The notes below the pieces were generated by a model that saw only the letters and a list, made by a program, of their open reading frames with translations, had not been told where the DNA came from and searched no databases. Positions 43,345 through 54,900 of a stretch of DNA of 64,000 bases are shown one piece after another (positions within the stretch are counted from its first letter, which is position 1; each line of letters begins with the position of its first letter). Source of the DNA: Holtermannia corniformis (taxonomy: Eukaryota > Basidiomycota > Tremellomycetes > Holtermanniales). The stretch is from the NCBI GenBank assembly GCA_001599935.1, contig BCIJ01000042.1:58302-122301 (forward strand), in the 5' to 3' direction. The position numbers were made by a program, and so were the translations under genes.

Positions 43345-44293
43345 CTACATAGCGGTGCTGGAGCGAGCGATGGGTGAGCCAGGGACTTGGAACGCGCTGG
43401 GGAGATCTTCTGGTTCATCCATCTGTTTGAGGTCAGCAAGACAATGAGCAAACCGAGCTTATGCACGTACAATCTGCGCAAGCAGAGCGGGAAGCAGGTG
43501 TAGCTTGACCTGCTCATCGGTCACATAGCATTCGTAGTCGGTGTAGCTATCCTTTGCCTTGGGACGGGCTGCAGCCAACAGGTAGCCGTACGGCGAATAG
43601 GCGAGAAAGTAGGTCCACGAGTCAAGACCATGGGATCTGTAGGGCGTTAGTCGCGACGATAGCGAAGCGGTGAGACTGACTGGTTGCGCTGGGCGCCCAG
43701 CACTGCAAAGTACGCGAGCGTCCTCGCACCCTTCGGATACATCAGAGAATCACCAGGGACGACGTAGATCAGCCGGCCGTAGCCATCGGCCATCCCTTGC
43801 CCGCCGATCAAGACATGTTTCCTGTTTGCTTGGGACACGAGTCAGTTTGGTTCTCACAAGCAGCCTTTGCTGACGCTGGGGCGCTTGTCGCTTGATGACG
43901 AATCCAATCTCGAGCTGTATGTCATCTGGAGTGGGAAGATACCCACTCGTTAGACAATAGAATCCAGCGTTGGGATTGCGGCGGCACTGATTCCCAAGAT
44001 GTTGAATCATCAGGTAACTCTCGTGCAATCTGCCTGGACCCTTCTCATGTCATTCACCGGCTGACATTCATCGTGCTTACAGGCAGTAGGTAATTGTATT
44101 GGAACTCATCTTGGTGTTTGATCTGCGCCTCGAACAAGGCAGTCGCTTGGGCGTACACGGCATCGTGGTCTTGAATCACTTCTGGCGTTGCGGATCCTGG
44201 CCAAGCGATCGTAGCGGACACCGGCGAAGTTTCGAGGGCTTTGAGAGCCGCTGCTACGGCTCGAACGCTCGGCTTGTAGTTCTCTGGGTTCAT
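43345..44293 (-). CDS. Hypothetical spliced protein
   Basis: Unrecognised. Exon 1 MNPENYKPSVRAVAAALKAL continues to IKHQDEFQYNYLLP. Later coding stretches are ELPDDSTSWESVPPQSQRW, LEIGFVIKRQAP, KHVLIGGQGMADGYGRLIYV, PKGARTLAYFAVLGAQRNQ, then SWTYFLAYSPYGYLLAAARP, DYECYVTDEQVKLHLLPALL. A last exon after a 50-nt intron reads MDEPEDLPSAFQVPGSP and stops. The amphipathic texture and conserved-looking splice sites argue for a real gene. No signal peptide or membrane segment. A 28-nt intron before LEIGF is needed and is doubtful. Confidence 0.5.
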
Positions 44294-44470
44294 TCTTGTC
44301 GCGAAGGTTCTACGAGAAAGTATGAAGGGAACGCACGGGCCACACGAAGACCTGAGGTCGGCGTCTAGATAGTAATGCGCAGGTTAGCCGCGTGCCTAAT
44401 TGCAATGCGTTACTGGCTGTGCTTCCAGTACTGTTTTGGTGTGGTCTCCGCTTTGCTCACGCCAATACCA

Positions 44471-45661
44471 ATGGAGCATTACAGTGCCAGCGAGTGGCCG
44501 GAGCGGCTTCGTGTCTTGCTCATAGACCTGTTTCATGGTCCTGCGCGTGCGAATCTGCTTCTCCAGTACAAAGCCGACTTCCGTGCTCTTGTAACTTCTT
44601 TCGAGAACGTGCCGCCCCGCGAAGTCGATGTTTGGCTGCGCAGAAAGCCATCCGAGTCGTGTTCGATGTTCAGCATTACCGTACGTCTTCATATACTGAT
44701 CGTCCACTTGGATTGATGGTCAATGCGATCTAGAATGAGACAGCGGTCCGCGTGCTCTTGAATCATGCGGTACAGTCTGCAATAAGGACGAGTAACTCCA
44801 CGATCGGGCCTGAGCATGTCTGGACGGCGTTTGCGGAGGAGAGCACGGGGTCAGTTGTCCGCTGACTTGCTAGTGACTAACGCAGCTTCAGCGAGTTCAT
44901 TGTCACGCGCAAGTACACGTCCTCAGCCGAGCTCGACTACATCATTTGCCTACTTCCCGCCGAATCCGCTGCCCTGTTCGCAACCGCCAAGGGTCACCCG
45001 GTTGCTGATGTCTTCGAGCACGCGCTGCGTGTCCTCAACATAGAAGCCAAGCGAAGCGATCTGTCCGAAACTCACGTTGGGCAGCTATTGCTCCAGAGCG
45101 AGGGTATCAGGTGCTTGTTGCGTGATCAGTGAGTCCTCATAGGTGATTTGCATAGCTGACGGTGGCCAGACTCATTCCTGAAGCCTTCCACTTCATCGCG
45201 GGCCCGCTCGAGTGGCGGTGTTACATACGCCGTCACAACATTCCCCTGTCCACGCGCTGATCCACCGCACCGATTGTATCAGTAGGCTCATTGTTACATT
45301 AACAGGATAGAATCATTCTCCCTCGTGGAGTCGTACATCGGTGACAACGCGGCTAAGGCGGTGGCCGCTCTGAACGAAGCGCTAGGCGCAGCGGTACGTT
45401 GCAGCGATGACAAGTCTGGGATGCCCCCACTCACTGGTGACAGCTATTGTATCTCACGGTGCAGGCGCAAGGATGAAAAGGTACCAGGTGCTGCAGGTTT
45501 TTACGAGGTTTCTCCCATTGTTTATAAAGTGCATCGACTCTAGAGAAGAAACTGTGACCAGATCGACGACCGTCGCTGTGATGGACGTCAGAGCAGCTTG
45601 TCGCCAGCGCTTCCCGTCAGGTACAATCGTGCAGGCCAAGTTCAAATCCGCAGCGCGCTGA
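44471..45661 (+). CDS. Hypothetical spliced protein
   Basis: Unrecognised. The start MEHYSASEWPERLRVLLIDL continues KADFRALVTSFENVPPREVD. After an intron: NETAVRVLLNHAVQSAIRTS and STIGPEHVWTAFAEES; then EFIVTRKYTSSAELDYIICL and VADVFEHALRVLNIEAKRSD. Then IPEAFHFIAGPLEWR, joined by an ~83-nt intron to IESFSLVESYIGDNAAKAVA, and a last part with MKRYQVLQVFTRFLPLFIKC. Mostly alpha-helical in appearance. The frame is open upstream of the chosen ATG (another ATG at 44375). The final two junctions are guesses. Confidence 0.45.
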
Positions 45662-46047
45662 TACGATGAACTCGACTTGTTGCTGGCAAAGTATTGCTTT
45701 TCAACGGCGATGTAGACATGCGAAGCATCCGGGTCTGCGGGTAATCGTCACGGCATTCCTCCGCCATAGCGCCACATCATGATCGAACACGGCGTTCGCA
45801 CGATCGTTCTGAACCACTTTCGCGGCTCGTTTCCTCGCTCTATCACTTCTGCTGCGCGAATATGTACCAGGTCGCAACTGGACTTGAGCACACCCGCTCT
45901 ACCCAAACCCTGCCGGGTCATTGTGGCGCCCGAGCCGGCTATTTCCGCCACACTCGGTCAACTCGTGAAACACGCACAAACAACTCCTGCCTGCACAAAA
46001 GCTGCGATCAAAACTGGCAGCACAACTGAGCATGCATAGCCACAGCC
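45662..46047. other. Intergenic, upstream of KAR9-like gene
   Basis: Likely the promoter of the KAR9-like gene. Short ORFs on both strands show no conserved features, and no TATA is visible near the start. Confidence 0.4.
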
Positions 46048-49000
46048 ATGGACATTGACGAGCTCGAGCTGCGCGACCTCGGACCAGAGGATGCCGAGGA
46101 ACTGCGAGCGTTCGTGGCCAAGCGACGATGGTTTGAGGACCGGCTCAAGGTCTGTCCTCTCGGGTTCGGTTCGGGCGTGCGTGCTGATGGCCGGCACAGG
46201 CGCTCCAGGCTGTGCGGGCCGTGTACCCCTTTGTAAGCCTGTACGGTGTCGATGACGGACAAGGATGGACGTTGCCGACGTTGGACGAGGTCAAGGGCTG
46301 GCAGCGGGATCGGGACCGGCTCGAGGCAGAGGTTTTTGCGTTTGATGGAGGTGATCTGGGACGGATGAAGGCCAAGACACGGGGTGAGTCTGACTTGTAG
46401 CCATGTCGCATCACGGGTGGGCTGACATTCCCCACAGAGGTCACGTTGATCCCACTCACATCACCCTCGACGCACTTGATCAGTATCACCCTCTCGACCA
46501 TCGTGACGGTCGATAAATTACTGTCGTTGCTACGGACGCGGGCAGAGACGCTCAAGGTCGTGGCGATCAGGCTCGAATGGGATCAATTGCGGCTCAGGGT
46601 GCGCACCGAGTTGGACGGGTTGAGGACGGAAGTGGGCAAGCTGGTGAATGGCGCCGGTCGCTGGTCCCCTCCTGCTGCTACTGGGGCCGAAACGAGGAGA
46701 ACATCCGGTCGACTGAGCGAAGCCTCCATACTGGATTCGCCAGTCTTGAATCTCCGACTTCGTCTGGCTGCGTCGCCTTCACCTTCCCCCACCCCAGCCC
46801 CCGACTCACCCCGACCAACCGCAGCCCGCCCGCAAACGCTCCAACTCCCTCTTCTCCACTCGCACCTCGCAAACCTCGGGATCCGCCACGAGACGGTCAA
46901 AACGACCCTTGCGGCCCGGTCGGGGGTCGTGCTAGATCGCATGATTGATACTGCCGCGGGCGTACGCGGTCTCGGCGGCCTGAACGGGCCGAGAGTCGGA
47001 CAGCCTGTGGGTGGGGCGGTCCCGGACGAGTTTTTGGATGTTCAGGATGCCCTCGAAGCCGAGATTGACCAGGTTGGACGGATCATCAAGTGGTGTGAGG
47101 GCCTCGAGGCGCAGTGGCGCAAGTGAGTGCTGTGTGGTGGTCCGGAGGGGCTAGGATGGAGCTGATGCCAAGTAGGGCCGGCACGTTCCATTCGGCTTGC
47201 ATAGAAACGGGTGACGAAGCGGATCAACTGCTAGAAGATCTCAATACGACCATTCAAGGATCCACCCAGTCCAAATTAGAAGACTTGCAGGTTCGCCTCG
47301 CGCAGCTGCGTGTGACGCTGCCGCCCAGTATCCCTACCGACTTGGCACTCGCTCATCACTCTGCGTATCCGGATGTTAGACAGCACGACGACCGAATCGC
47401 TGCAACTCTCACGGATGTCCGCGACAAGGCGGCTGCAAAGCTCCAACGCTGTGCGGAACTATTGACGCACTTTGAGCGCCTGGCCGGAATCCGAGCTGCT
47501 ATGCACGAGACTCGGCTCAAAGCTACCGACCTGTGCAGCACCGTCGCATCCGTAATGGACTTCTACCACAAAGGGAACGAGGACGCGGTCCGACCCAACC
47601 TGGCTGATCTACGCTGCGTTGACAAAGACGCTTCCGAGGCGTGGACGACAAACCTTCCTACTCGCGCGCAGCAAGTCGACGGATTGCAGATACAGTCGCA
47701 AAAGCTTGTACAGCAATCAATCATCCAGCTACTCAAACACCGTCAGACCCTCGATGCGGGACCGCCACGCACACTCTCGGCGCTAGGCATCGAAACGGGC
47801 CCAGATGCTGCGCTGCGCCAGCAAGTCGAGGACGCGTCGGACGCTCTGGAAACGGCTTGCAAGCGCATGATGCGCGCGCGCGAGCTGGCGGAGAAAGAAG
47901 CAGCGGTCCTGGCACAGTCTCGACACGTATCGGCCGCTACTTTGCGGCTGGCGGCTGAAGTCACGCGACTGGAGGCGGCACTTGGGGACGCGATCGAAGC
48001 GTCAAAATGGCGTGTTGGATCTTCGTGTGATCTTGCGTACATGGACAGTGATCACCAGGCTCTGCATACACGGATTGCGAAGCTGGATGGGTCTATCAAA
48101 ACCGACGTCGCTTTACCTCTGGCGTCGCTTGCCGAATCATTGCGACCTTATAGTCCGCTGCGTGCACATCTTGTGCAGAGCTCGGAGGAGCTTGTTGACC
48201 GCTACGGTCACCTGGGTCGCCTATGGTTGATACTGGAACGGGTGCAGCGCCAGTGCAGCGTCATGCGAGGTGTCGAACAGCAAGGGCAAGACCTTCAATT
48301 TCAGTTGCGTGATCGCGAGTCTCAACTTGCTGAGGCACTTGGAAGCTTGCCAGAGCACTGGGGGAACGCCGAAACTTGCACACCCGCAGACGGATCGATC
48401 AGCGAACTGGATCAGCAGGTCGTGGATTTCGTCAGGTCCCTGTCACCCCGCATCCCTCTGGTCTCTTCGCAGCTTTCAGCACCGACATTGCTGTCACCCT
48501 CAACACTATCTACAACAGCACCGCTCACACCACCCTTGTCACCCCTGCTCCCTCTTCCCGATCCCACTCCTCCAATCACGCACGACGTCGAGACACGTCT
48601 GGGTCTTGCAGATCTAGATCAGCACGTACGAGGTGCCGCAAATGAGCTCGCCGCGAACCTGTCCGCGGCGCTGGACCGCTTGGTCGCTCTGCAACAGGGG
48701 CTACAAGCTGCTCTTATCGGCCGGCGAGTGGACATGACCTTCGCGCGAGCTACATTGGGACTTGAAGAAAACGCCAAGGCGTTGCGCTTCTTTCGGCAAC
48801 GGTTGGCCGAGCTCGAGGACCGTCGGGACCAACTCGAGAGCCTCGAGACGCTTGCCGACGAGGTACAGACCCATGCGAGGGCCCAATCACATGTACTCCG
48901 CGCTTGTGCGCAGGACCTACGCGCCATCGGAGACGAGCTCGACGCTTCTGCCGCGCAATACAGTGGACTTGAAGCGGGCGCAGTGACTGTGCAAGCAACG

Positions 49001-51205
49001 GAACAGGCTGTTACCAACTCACTCGAGGAGCTGGTCACGTTGGCGCAGCAAGTGCAACACGCCGTCGAAGCGATTCACGCACGACCGCCCACGCCGCCGC
49101 AAAGCGCATCGCCAGTAGCCATCTCTGAATCGGCCTTTGACAGCTTCGCACTCAAAGTCGTTGTCGACCATCCTTCGTCGTCAAGTATCACACGGCTACA
49201 GGGATCTTCATCGACCAGCTCTACGCGTGCTTCATCGCCAAGTACATCGTCTACCAAACGGCGCTCACCGACCAAGCGGAGTACTCGTACACTGGCAACG
49301 TCTCGCTCATCTAGCCCGCCCCGGCACCCATTTGTTGTGGACGAGAGCGACCTTCCTGCACTACTGCCAGAGCTGCGTCACGCAGATGTCTTTGGCCCTC
49401 GGCCATCAAAGGCATCCAGTGTGCGAACGACCAGATCTATCACAAGCATTGCATCGCCTTACAAAGACGGGCTTCGCGAGAGGATCTCCGAGCTGCGCGA
49501 CCGGCTCGATGCGACGTGCATCGACGATATTGTATATCCTGCGGCACCTGCGCTCAGGGCTACACCAAAACTGCGGCGACTGCCGACAGCAAAGACAGCA
49601 GCCGACATACGGACAGCACTCCGACTGATCTCCGAGGAAGCAGACGATCTCGTTGTGGCCTACGAGCATCGCGAGTTCCATGAGTATCAGAGCTTGACGG
49701 ACGCTGTGCGGGCGCGGTTGGCTCTATTGCCACAGTTGGACCAGCTGGCGACCTTTTCCACTGCGGTCGAGGCTTGTGATGCCTGCCTTAGCAGCTTGCT
49801 GCAAGCTGTGGACAGTTGCTCTTCTGACATGTCAGACAGCATCGCCAACACTGAACGGGCTCGACAAGATACAGACGCTGCAATGGTGCAAGTCGAGCGG
49901 TGCGCACTCATGATCAGCAGTGATTCCAGGGTTATTCGCGAGCTGCACCGGCTGCGCCGTACTGCAGCCGAGATGCGCGCTTTGGCCGATAGCGTGCTCG
50001 ACCCTGATGCCCTCGAAGACGACTTTGACGACACAGCATCTATTGCGACAACGCTGTCCTTTGCCCCTTCGCTCTCCCAAGCCAGTGTCGCTTCTCGGAG
50101 ATCGCAACCACCGCCGTTGACCGGTCGACTACCGAGATCCAACTCGAATCGGACAGTGTCGCAACCCCTCTCGGCCTCGATCATGGCCAGCACACAGGCA
50201 TCGCGTAGCCGCGCCGTGTCCGATACGCCTCGCGAACGCACAGATTCGCTGCGGTCATCAGGCGCCCCACGCTTGCGCAAGGAACCTATCACGCTCAGTA
50301 CGATCCCAGGGACGCCCGTGCGCAAGCGCGTCGAATCGACGTCGTCCATCCCGAGGCCGGTCAGTGCCGCCCAAATGCGTCCTACGTCGCCGACGCCAGC
50401 GCCGCCACGATCACTCTCGAAGGCTTCTGTGCTACTTGAAGAACGAGCTCGGACCTTGCCTCGATCAAGGAGCAAGAGCGGTCTAGTACCCAACGAGACA
50501 ACAAAGGCGTCCCAACGTTTCCTTGGCGTCGGCAATCACGGCCGGAGTAAAGCCAAGAGTGCGCCAAAGGTTTACGTGTCGAACCCAAAGAACAAGCTGG
50601 ATGTGGCGGTAGGTAAAATTGTGAACCGACTCAATGTGCGTGTGAGCGAAACTCAGCAAGCGCTGGCTGATCCGTGACCAGGTCGACGTCCCCATCGCCC
50701 CAGTCGGACTGGATTGGCAGGATGAGTCGGGCAAATATTGGATCGGGGCCGAGGGGCGCGCCAAGCTGTGCTTTTGTCGCATCCTGAGAAGTCGGACGGT
50801 CATGGTCAGGGTAGGCGGCGGTTGGGTCGAGCTTTCTCGGTCAGTCTGCCAGTCGGCCCTGAGCACCGAGCCCACGCTGACGTGCGCAGCTTCCTGCTTG
50901 ATCATTTTGCCGACGACATGGTGCACATGCCTGCTGCTCTCGAGGCTGGTCTTTCGACCGTCGGCAAATCGACGCCGTTACCGCCATTGCCAGACAGCGC
51001 AGTGCGGCCCCGCGCTTCCCTGGATCCGCAGAGTCTGCAGACGCCCGCTCGACGCCACTCGACCGCACCGCATGCGTCGCCAGCGGGAGGCAGCCCGCTC
51101 GGCCTCGTCGCACTGCAAATGATCCGCAAGGCATCCGAGAGCCCGCCTGTGCGCGAGCGTGAGCGCGAGACGATGTGGAGTCCACGCCGCAGTCTGCTTG
51201 GATGA
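46048..51205 (+). CDS. KAR9-like spindle-positioning protein with GAS2 domain
   Basis: Large cytoskeletal adaptor. The start MDIDELELRDLGPEDAEELR is spliced to ALQAVRAVYPFVSLYGVDDG and VTLIPLTSPSTHLISITLST, the KAR9-family N-terminus. One very long exon of coiled-coil, spectrin-like helices follows (ESLETLADEVQTHARAQSHV, ELRDRLDATCIDDIV). A Ser/Pro/Arg-rich part holds two SxIP motifs for EB1/Bim1 binding (STIPGTP and SSIPRP). After a 45-nt intron the C-terminus reads YWIGAEGRAKLCFCRILRSR and TVMVRVGGGWVELSRFLLDH, a GAS2-related microtubule-binding domain. It ends SPRRSLLG. Six exons; one intron is only 32 nt. Expected at microtubule plus ends linking to cell polarity. Confidence 0.85.
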
Positions 51206-51929
51206 ACCGGCGTCTTGCCATTGTCGGCGTGCAAGGGTCTGGCGGGGTGGCGTCGATCGCCGGCTGAAATTGAAACGGCGTCCGAGCTGCAGCATCGGCG
51301 CGAGGCAACGTACCGCGATACGTTTGGCAGAGCGAGAGGCAGATGGACGTGTTCTCTGATCCGTTGTAACGACTCTGCGCATGCGACGCTAGTCACTCTG
51401 CGTTGACACTGATGGGATCACGCACTCCCACGGTGGTGACTGTTTCACGCGTTGAACCCCCCGACGCCACCAAGGACCTGCTCCACTGCGAGCGCAACGG
51501 CTCAGGGCGCAACTGACCATCCTTTTGGTAGCGCATCGGCATCCAGCAGCGGTTCAGCACGGTCAGAGCAGTCTCTGGTGCACAACGTCCTGTCAGACTG
51601 AGACGGAGAGCTCGCGGTCAAACACGGACGCCGGTCGAGCTCAATAAACTCTATCGCCACAATAGCCTCGGTCGAGCGTGCACCCACTCCGACACGCACC
51701 GCGCCCACTGGTCTGCGACTGCCTGTAGATCCGTGTCGGTCATCTGACCGTTGCCCGTAGCCCGGTCGATCACTCTCGCCCTTGCGCCTCGGGTCGATTC
51801 TCATTGCAGCCTGTCGAGCGGTGCTAGGGTGTTTGTGCTCTCGGACGCCCAAGGGTAAGTCGCAATCTGTATTTATCTCGGATTGCATGATCCTTTTCGC
51901 TTGGGATCCTTCCTTGCTCCTTCTCTGCC
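51206..51929. other. Intergenic, upstream of the hybrid histidine kinase
   Basis: About 720 bp between KAR9 and the kinase, same strand. It should contain the kinase promoter and 5' UTR. Minus-strand ORFs here mirror the kinase N-terminal exon and look like shadows. No motif stands out. Confidence 0.45.
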
Positions 51930-54900
51930 ATGCCTCCTGCGCCTGACACCTGGATTGGAATCGCTCGCTCACCATCCGGTATCCAGCTCCAGCAACCGCC
52001 CGCAAGCTCGTCGCGGCTCACCTCGAACCCGTCAAGAGATAAACTCGCGGCTAACACATACGGTCCAAGGCCACTCCCATTCACGCCGCCTATCACACCA
52101 GAGACGCGACCGAGCGCGCTGCCATCTCAATCACCCGTGCTGGCCGCGAAGGCGCCTCTTGCACCTTTGAACACCATGTCGAGTTCGACAGCGTTCAGCG
52201 GCGGCTACAGTCCTCTCGACGACGTCACGACACCCTTTCAATCCCATCTCCTCGCTCTGCTCAGCACCATCTCCGCCCACCCATCGCCTTCGTTTCCATT
52301 CGGTCAAGCGCCCGCGCTGCTCGCGACTTCGACTGACAAGTTTTCGCCGTCTGCGGGCGTCCTCCTTGAAGAGAAAGATGCGCTCCCACCGTTTCGAGGC
52401 CCGAAGACGACGACAGAGTCAATTATCGAAAACCAGATACGCGAGCTCGGATTCCGGGTCTGGGAGGCTGAGCGTACACGATCCCCTGCGTCTGACTCGG
52501 CCAAGACCCAGCGTGAAAAGGTCGATGCCATGATTGCGAGTAACCGTGGGATCCTTGCAGTCCCAGGGAACCTTCTCACGCCCGAATGGACACCGCCAAT
52601 CACTGGCCATGGCGAGGATTTGCAGCAGGGTGTCTCGCCATCACCGCCATCATCCCACCTTTCCATCTGCCCGACGTGTGCCTGTGCGCGTCCGTACCAG
52701 GCTTTCGTCCCCGCCTCGCATCCCTTGGCTGTCTCGCTCTCAACACCCGCGGCGCACGTTGCAAATGTCGCCACTCGCAACCAGCTTGTATCGCCGCACT
52801 CCATCTTACAGACACAGAGCGGCGCCAGCGTTCTCACAGGCGGGCATACAGCCGCCCGCTGGGGATCTGGTCAAGGCGAGAGCGGGATGAGCGCAGAAAA
52901 GGAGCTCGAGCTGCTCAAGGCTCAAGTGCAGGATATTGCTAGAGTCTGCAAAGTAAGTCACTCATGGAGTTGTAAGCGCTCGAACTGATCGTTCGTCACT
53001 AGGCCGTCGCAACGGGCGATCTCACGCAGAAAATCATCGTACCCGTCGAGGGGCAGGCAATGGTTGAGCTCAAGGACATTATCAACTCGATGGTTGACCG
53101 CCTGAAGACGTTTGCGGTCGAAGTCGAGCGCGTCAGTCTTGAAGTCGGCACGCAGGGGTATGTCGCAGCCTTGTGTCATCTGAACTGTTAGACTGACATG
53201 ATGTAGCAAACTCGGCGGCCAGGCTGTTGTGGAGGGCGTCGAGGGGACTTGGCGCGAGCTCACGGCTGTCGTCAACAAGCTTGCCGCCAATCTCACAAAC
53301 CAAGTGCGCAGTATTGCAAAGGTCACAAAAGTGCGTGTGGTATTCATGTTGGGCCGCGCTTACCGGTTACAGGCTGTCGCTCGTGGAGATTTAAGTGAAA
53401 CGATCGACGTAGAGGCCAGCGGCGAGATTGCAGAGCTCAAGACGGTCAGTATTATACAGACATCAGCTGAGGCTGCGCTGATTTGAATCTTCATTACAGA
53501 CGGTCAACGGCATGGTCATGAGTCTTCGAACGTTGGCGGATGAAGTCTCGCGTGTCAGTTTAGAGGTCGGATCGCAGGGCAAGCTTGGAGGTCAGGCGCA
53601 GGTACCGGACGTTGAAGGCGTGTGGAAGGAAATGACGGTCAATGTGAGCTACCGCCATCATCACCGCGCGGACTGACGGGTGACAGGTCAACCGCATGTG
53701 TGAGAGTCTAACGGCGCAAGTGCGGAGCATTGGTAGTGTGACGACTGCCGTCGCCAAGGTGAGTATTAGCGTCTGCTGATGGTGTGGGTACTGACAAGTG
53801 CCCAGGGCGATCTGACCAAGACAATCGAGATTGAAGCAGAGGGCGAGATGGCAGTACTGAAGAACGTATGTCCAGCGGGCTCGGCACTTGTACTCGGCTG
53901 ATCGGTGGCAGACGGTCAACTCGATGGTGAAACAACTCACCACCTTCGCTGGTGAGGTCACCAGAGTAGCCCTCGAGGTCGGGACGTATGGTATCCTCGG
54001 TGGTCAAGCGGTCGTCGAGGGCGTCGAAGGGACATGGGCAGACCTCACAACCAATGTCAACGTAAGCGTGCTCTCCACCCTGACTGAGTGCACCTGACGC
54101 GTGATGACAGAAAATGGCGGGCAACCTCACGGATCAAGTGCGAGAGATTGCTGAAGTTGTGAGTATCTGCCCGTGGTACTGGCCTCGCGTAGCTGACTGG
54201 ACAGACCAAATCCGTGGCTCGCGGTGATCTCACGAGAACGGTCAATGCAGATGTACAGGGCGAGATCTTGGACCTCAAGATGACTGGTGAGCTGCTCCGA
54301 TGCTCAACCGAGATATGTCTAACCACTCAGTGAATGACATGGTGGCGCAATTGACCGTGTTCGCGGCCGAGGTCACGCGTGTATCGCTCGAAGTCGGAAC
54401 AGAGGGCAAGCTCGGCGGACAAGCTTCGGTGCCGAATGTCGAGGGTACCTGGATGGTTCTGACTGACAATGTCAACTTGATGGTCAGTCTATGCGACTGG
54501 CGCACACGCTGTGTTTGACCTGGTTGTACAGGCGCTCAATCTCACCACCCAAGTGCGATCACTTGCCGAAGTGTGAGTTGCTTGACCCCATCAAGCGTGA
54601 AACTAGAGCTGACGTAGGGTAGCACGACGGCCGTGGCGGCTGGTGACCTCAGCAAGAAGATCAGCGTCGACGCTTTTGGCGAGATGCTTGAGCTCAAGGC
54701 GGGTTTATTCTCTGTTTCTCGCTGAAAGCTAACGCCTCGCAGTTGACGGTCAACAGCATGGTGGAGTCGCTTCGGGGCTTCTCGTCAGAGGTGACTCGTG
54801 TCGCGCGCGAGGTCGGTACCGAGGGCCGCCTTGGTGGTCAAGCTCGCGTTCCTGGTGTTGCTGGCTGCTGGAAGGTGGGTCACGGCTTGAGAGGGTTGCG

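Noticed and set aside
51502..52005. 167-codon minus-strand ORF upstream of the kinase
   Set aside because: It overlaps the kinase 5' UTR and first exon antisense and shows no protein-family signal.
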